Source of the DNA: Pseudomonas fluorescens | Lineage (GTDB): Bacteria > Pseudomonadota > Gammaproteobacteria > Pseudomonadales > Pseudomonadaceae | DNA length: 35,814 nt | Reading direction: 5' to 3' | NCBI RefSeq assembly: GCF_018614775.1 | Contig: NZ_JAGGOF010000013.1 | Coordinates: 1-35,814, forward strand | Part shown: positions 34,748-35,814 of the stretch, piece by piece | Layout of the letters: the number at the start of each line of letters is the position of its first letter | Position numbering within the stretch: position 1 is the stretch's first letter | Notes under the pieces: model-generated | Told to the model about the DNA's origin: nothing | The model's input: the letters and a program-made list of their open reading frames with translations, nothing else | The model's database searches: none | Made by a program: the position numbers and the translations under genes

Positions 34748-35770
34748 ATGACTACTGATGCAGTGCAAACCATGATCCCGACGCTGGACGTTACCGAGCG
34801 TCCGGCCCCGCGTGCCAAGGTAGAGGCCGGCGTCAAGCTGCGCGGCGCCGAAAAGGTTGCACGCATCCCGGTGAAGATCATCCCGACCACCGAACTGCCG
34901 AAGAAACCCGACTGGATCCGCGTGCGCATCCCGGTTTCCCCGGAAGTCGACCGTATCAAGGCGCTGCTGCGCAAACACAAGCTGCACAGCGTCTGCGAAG
35001 AGGCGTCCTGCCCGAACCTGGGCGAGTGCTTCTCCGGCGGCACCGCCACGTTCATGATCATGGGTGACATCTGCACCCGTCGCTGCCCGTTCTGCGACGT
35101 CGGCCACGGCCGTCCGAAGCCATTGGACGCAGGCGAGCCGGAAAGCCTGGCCATCGCCATCGCCGATCTGAAGCTCAAGTACGTGGTCATCACCTCGGTG
35201 GACCGCGACGACCTGCGTGACGGCGGCGCCCAGCACTTTGCCGACTGCATCCGCGAGATCCGCAAGCTGTCGCCGAACGTGCAACTGGAAACCCTGGTGC
35301 CCGATTACCGTGGCCGCATGGACATCGCCCTGGAAATCACCGCGGCCGAGCCACCGGATGTGTTCAACCACAACCTGGAAACCGTGCCGCGCCTGTACAA
35401 GGCCGCGCGTCCGGGGTCGGACTACCAATGGTCGCTGACCTTGCTGCAGCGCTTCAAGCAGATGATGCCGCACATTCCGACCAAGTCCGGGCTGATGCTG
35501 GGCCTGGGTGAAACCGATGAGGAAGTGATCGAGGTCATGAAGCGCATGCGTGAACATGACATTGATATGCTGACGCTGGGTCAGTACCTGCAGCCTTCGC
35601 GCAGTCACTTGCCGGTGCAGCGGTTTGTGCATCCGGATACCTTTGCCTGGTTTGCTGAGGAGGGGTACAAGATGGGCTTCAAGAACGTGGCTTCGGGGCC
35701 GTTGGTGCGGTCTTCGTATCATGCGGATGAGCAGGCTAAGTTGGTCAAGGCTGAGTTGTTGGGTTCCTGA
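34748..35770 (+). CDS. lipA: Lipoyl synthase (radical SAM)
   Basis: A 340-residue radical SAM enzyme that inserts two sulfurs into octanoyl-lipoyl domains. The auxiliary cluster cysteines are C83, C88 and C94 ([12 protein letters not shown]). The SAM cluster cysteines are C109, C113 and C116 (CTRRCPFC). The C-terminal RSSYHADEQ supplies the serine ligand. ATG 34748 is chosen because upstream in-frame codons lie inside lipB. The last 44 bases of the window after the stop show nothing recognisable. Confidence 0.98.
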   Translation: MTTDAVQTMIPTLDVTERPAPRAKVEAGVKLRGAEKVARIPVKIIPTTELPKKPDWIRVRIPVSPEVDRIKALLRKHKLHSVCEEASCPNLGECFSGGTATFMIMGDICTRRCPFCDVGHGRPKPLDAGEPESLAIAIADLKLKYVVITSVDRDDLRDGGAQHFADCIREIRKLSPNVQLETLVPDYRGRMDIALEITAAEPPDVFNHNLETVPRLYKAARPGSDYQWSLTLLQRFKQMMPHIPTKSGLMLGLGETDEEVIEVMKRMREHDIDMLTLGQYLQPSRSHLPVQRFVHPDTFAWFAEEGYKMGFKNVASGPLVRSSYHADEQAKLVKAELLGS

Positions 35771-35814
35771 TTTAGCGTTTGGGTGGTGTGTATATCCGTT
35801 TCTTCGGTAACGGC

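Overview
The window is chromosomal DNA of a fluorescent Pseudomonas (P. fluorescens group or a close relative). Three things point there: the high-GC coding style, the protein sequences, and repeated inverted pairs of a 'gtgggagcgagcctgctcgc' REP element in the intergenic gaps. From about 2.6 kb to the right end the gene order matches, as far as I recall, the P. aeruginosa PAO1 segment from ppa (PA4031) back to lipA (PA3996). This is therefore mostly conserved core chromosome.

Left end (1-2.6 kb): a visibly more A+T-rich accessory patch, all on the minus strand. It holds a DUF2075-type protein that runs off the window edge and joins an N-terminal PD-(D/E)xK nuclease-like part to an SF1-like helicase. 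Just upstream lies a small MazG/RS21-C6-type nucleotide pyrophosphohydrolase. Further upstream on the same strand is a phage-type XRE/S24 repressor with repeat sequences in its promoter, but no prophage. The pair is the best candidate here for a poorly described, possibly anti-phage or stress module.

3.5-6.3 kb (minus): ppa with promoter and terminator, the metallopeptidase mtfA, a DedA membrane protein and a GNAT acetyltransferase. 6.4-14.3 kb: a compact ethanolamine catabolic cluster without microcompartment genes. An aldehyde dehydrogenase, an ethanolamine permease, eutB and eutC lie on the minus strand. The divergent gene encodes a sigma54-dependent activator (EatR-like). A good sigma54 promoter with upstream inverted repeats sits between them. 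Ethanolamine is imported, split by the B12-dependent lyase to acetaldehyde and ammonia, and the aldehyde is oxidised to acetate.

14.5-24.1 kb: mpl, ubiX and a YceK-like lipoprotein (overlapping operon). Then an atypical SDR, a MORN-repeat/C13-peptidase lipoprotein and a MaoC hydratase (phaJ4-like) on the minus strand. Then lrgA-lrgB and a Lon-N-domain protein on the plus strand, and a DedA-PAP2 fusion and a 3-methyladenine DNA glycosylase on the minus strand. REP pairs occupy most of the gaps.

24.3-35.8 kb (plus): a dense housekeeping run. proA, nadD, rsfS and rlmH lead into the cell-wall elongation genes mrdA (PBP2), rodA, mltB/sltB1, rlpA and dacC (PBP5/6-like), followed by the lipoate genes ybeD, lipB and lipA. 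Two features stand out. An 80-nt multi-stem RNA-like structure lies in the rlpA-dacC gap. A nine-A run lies in the rlpA linker, where slippage would remove the SPOR domain.
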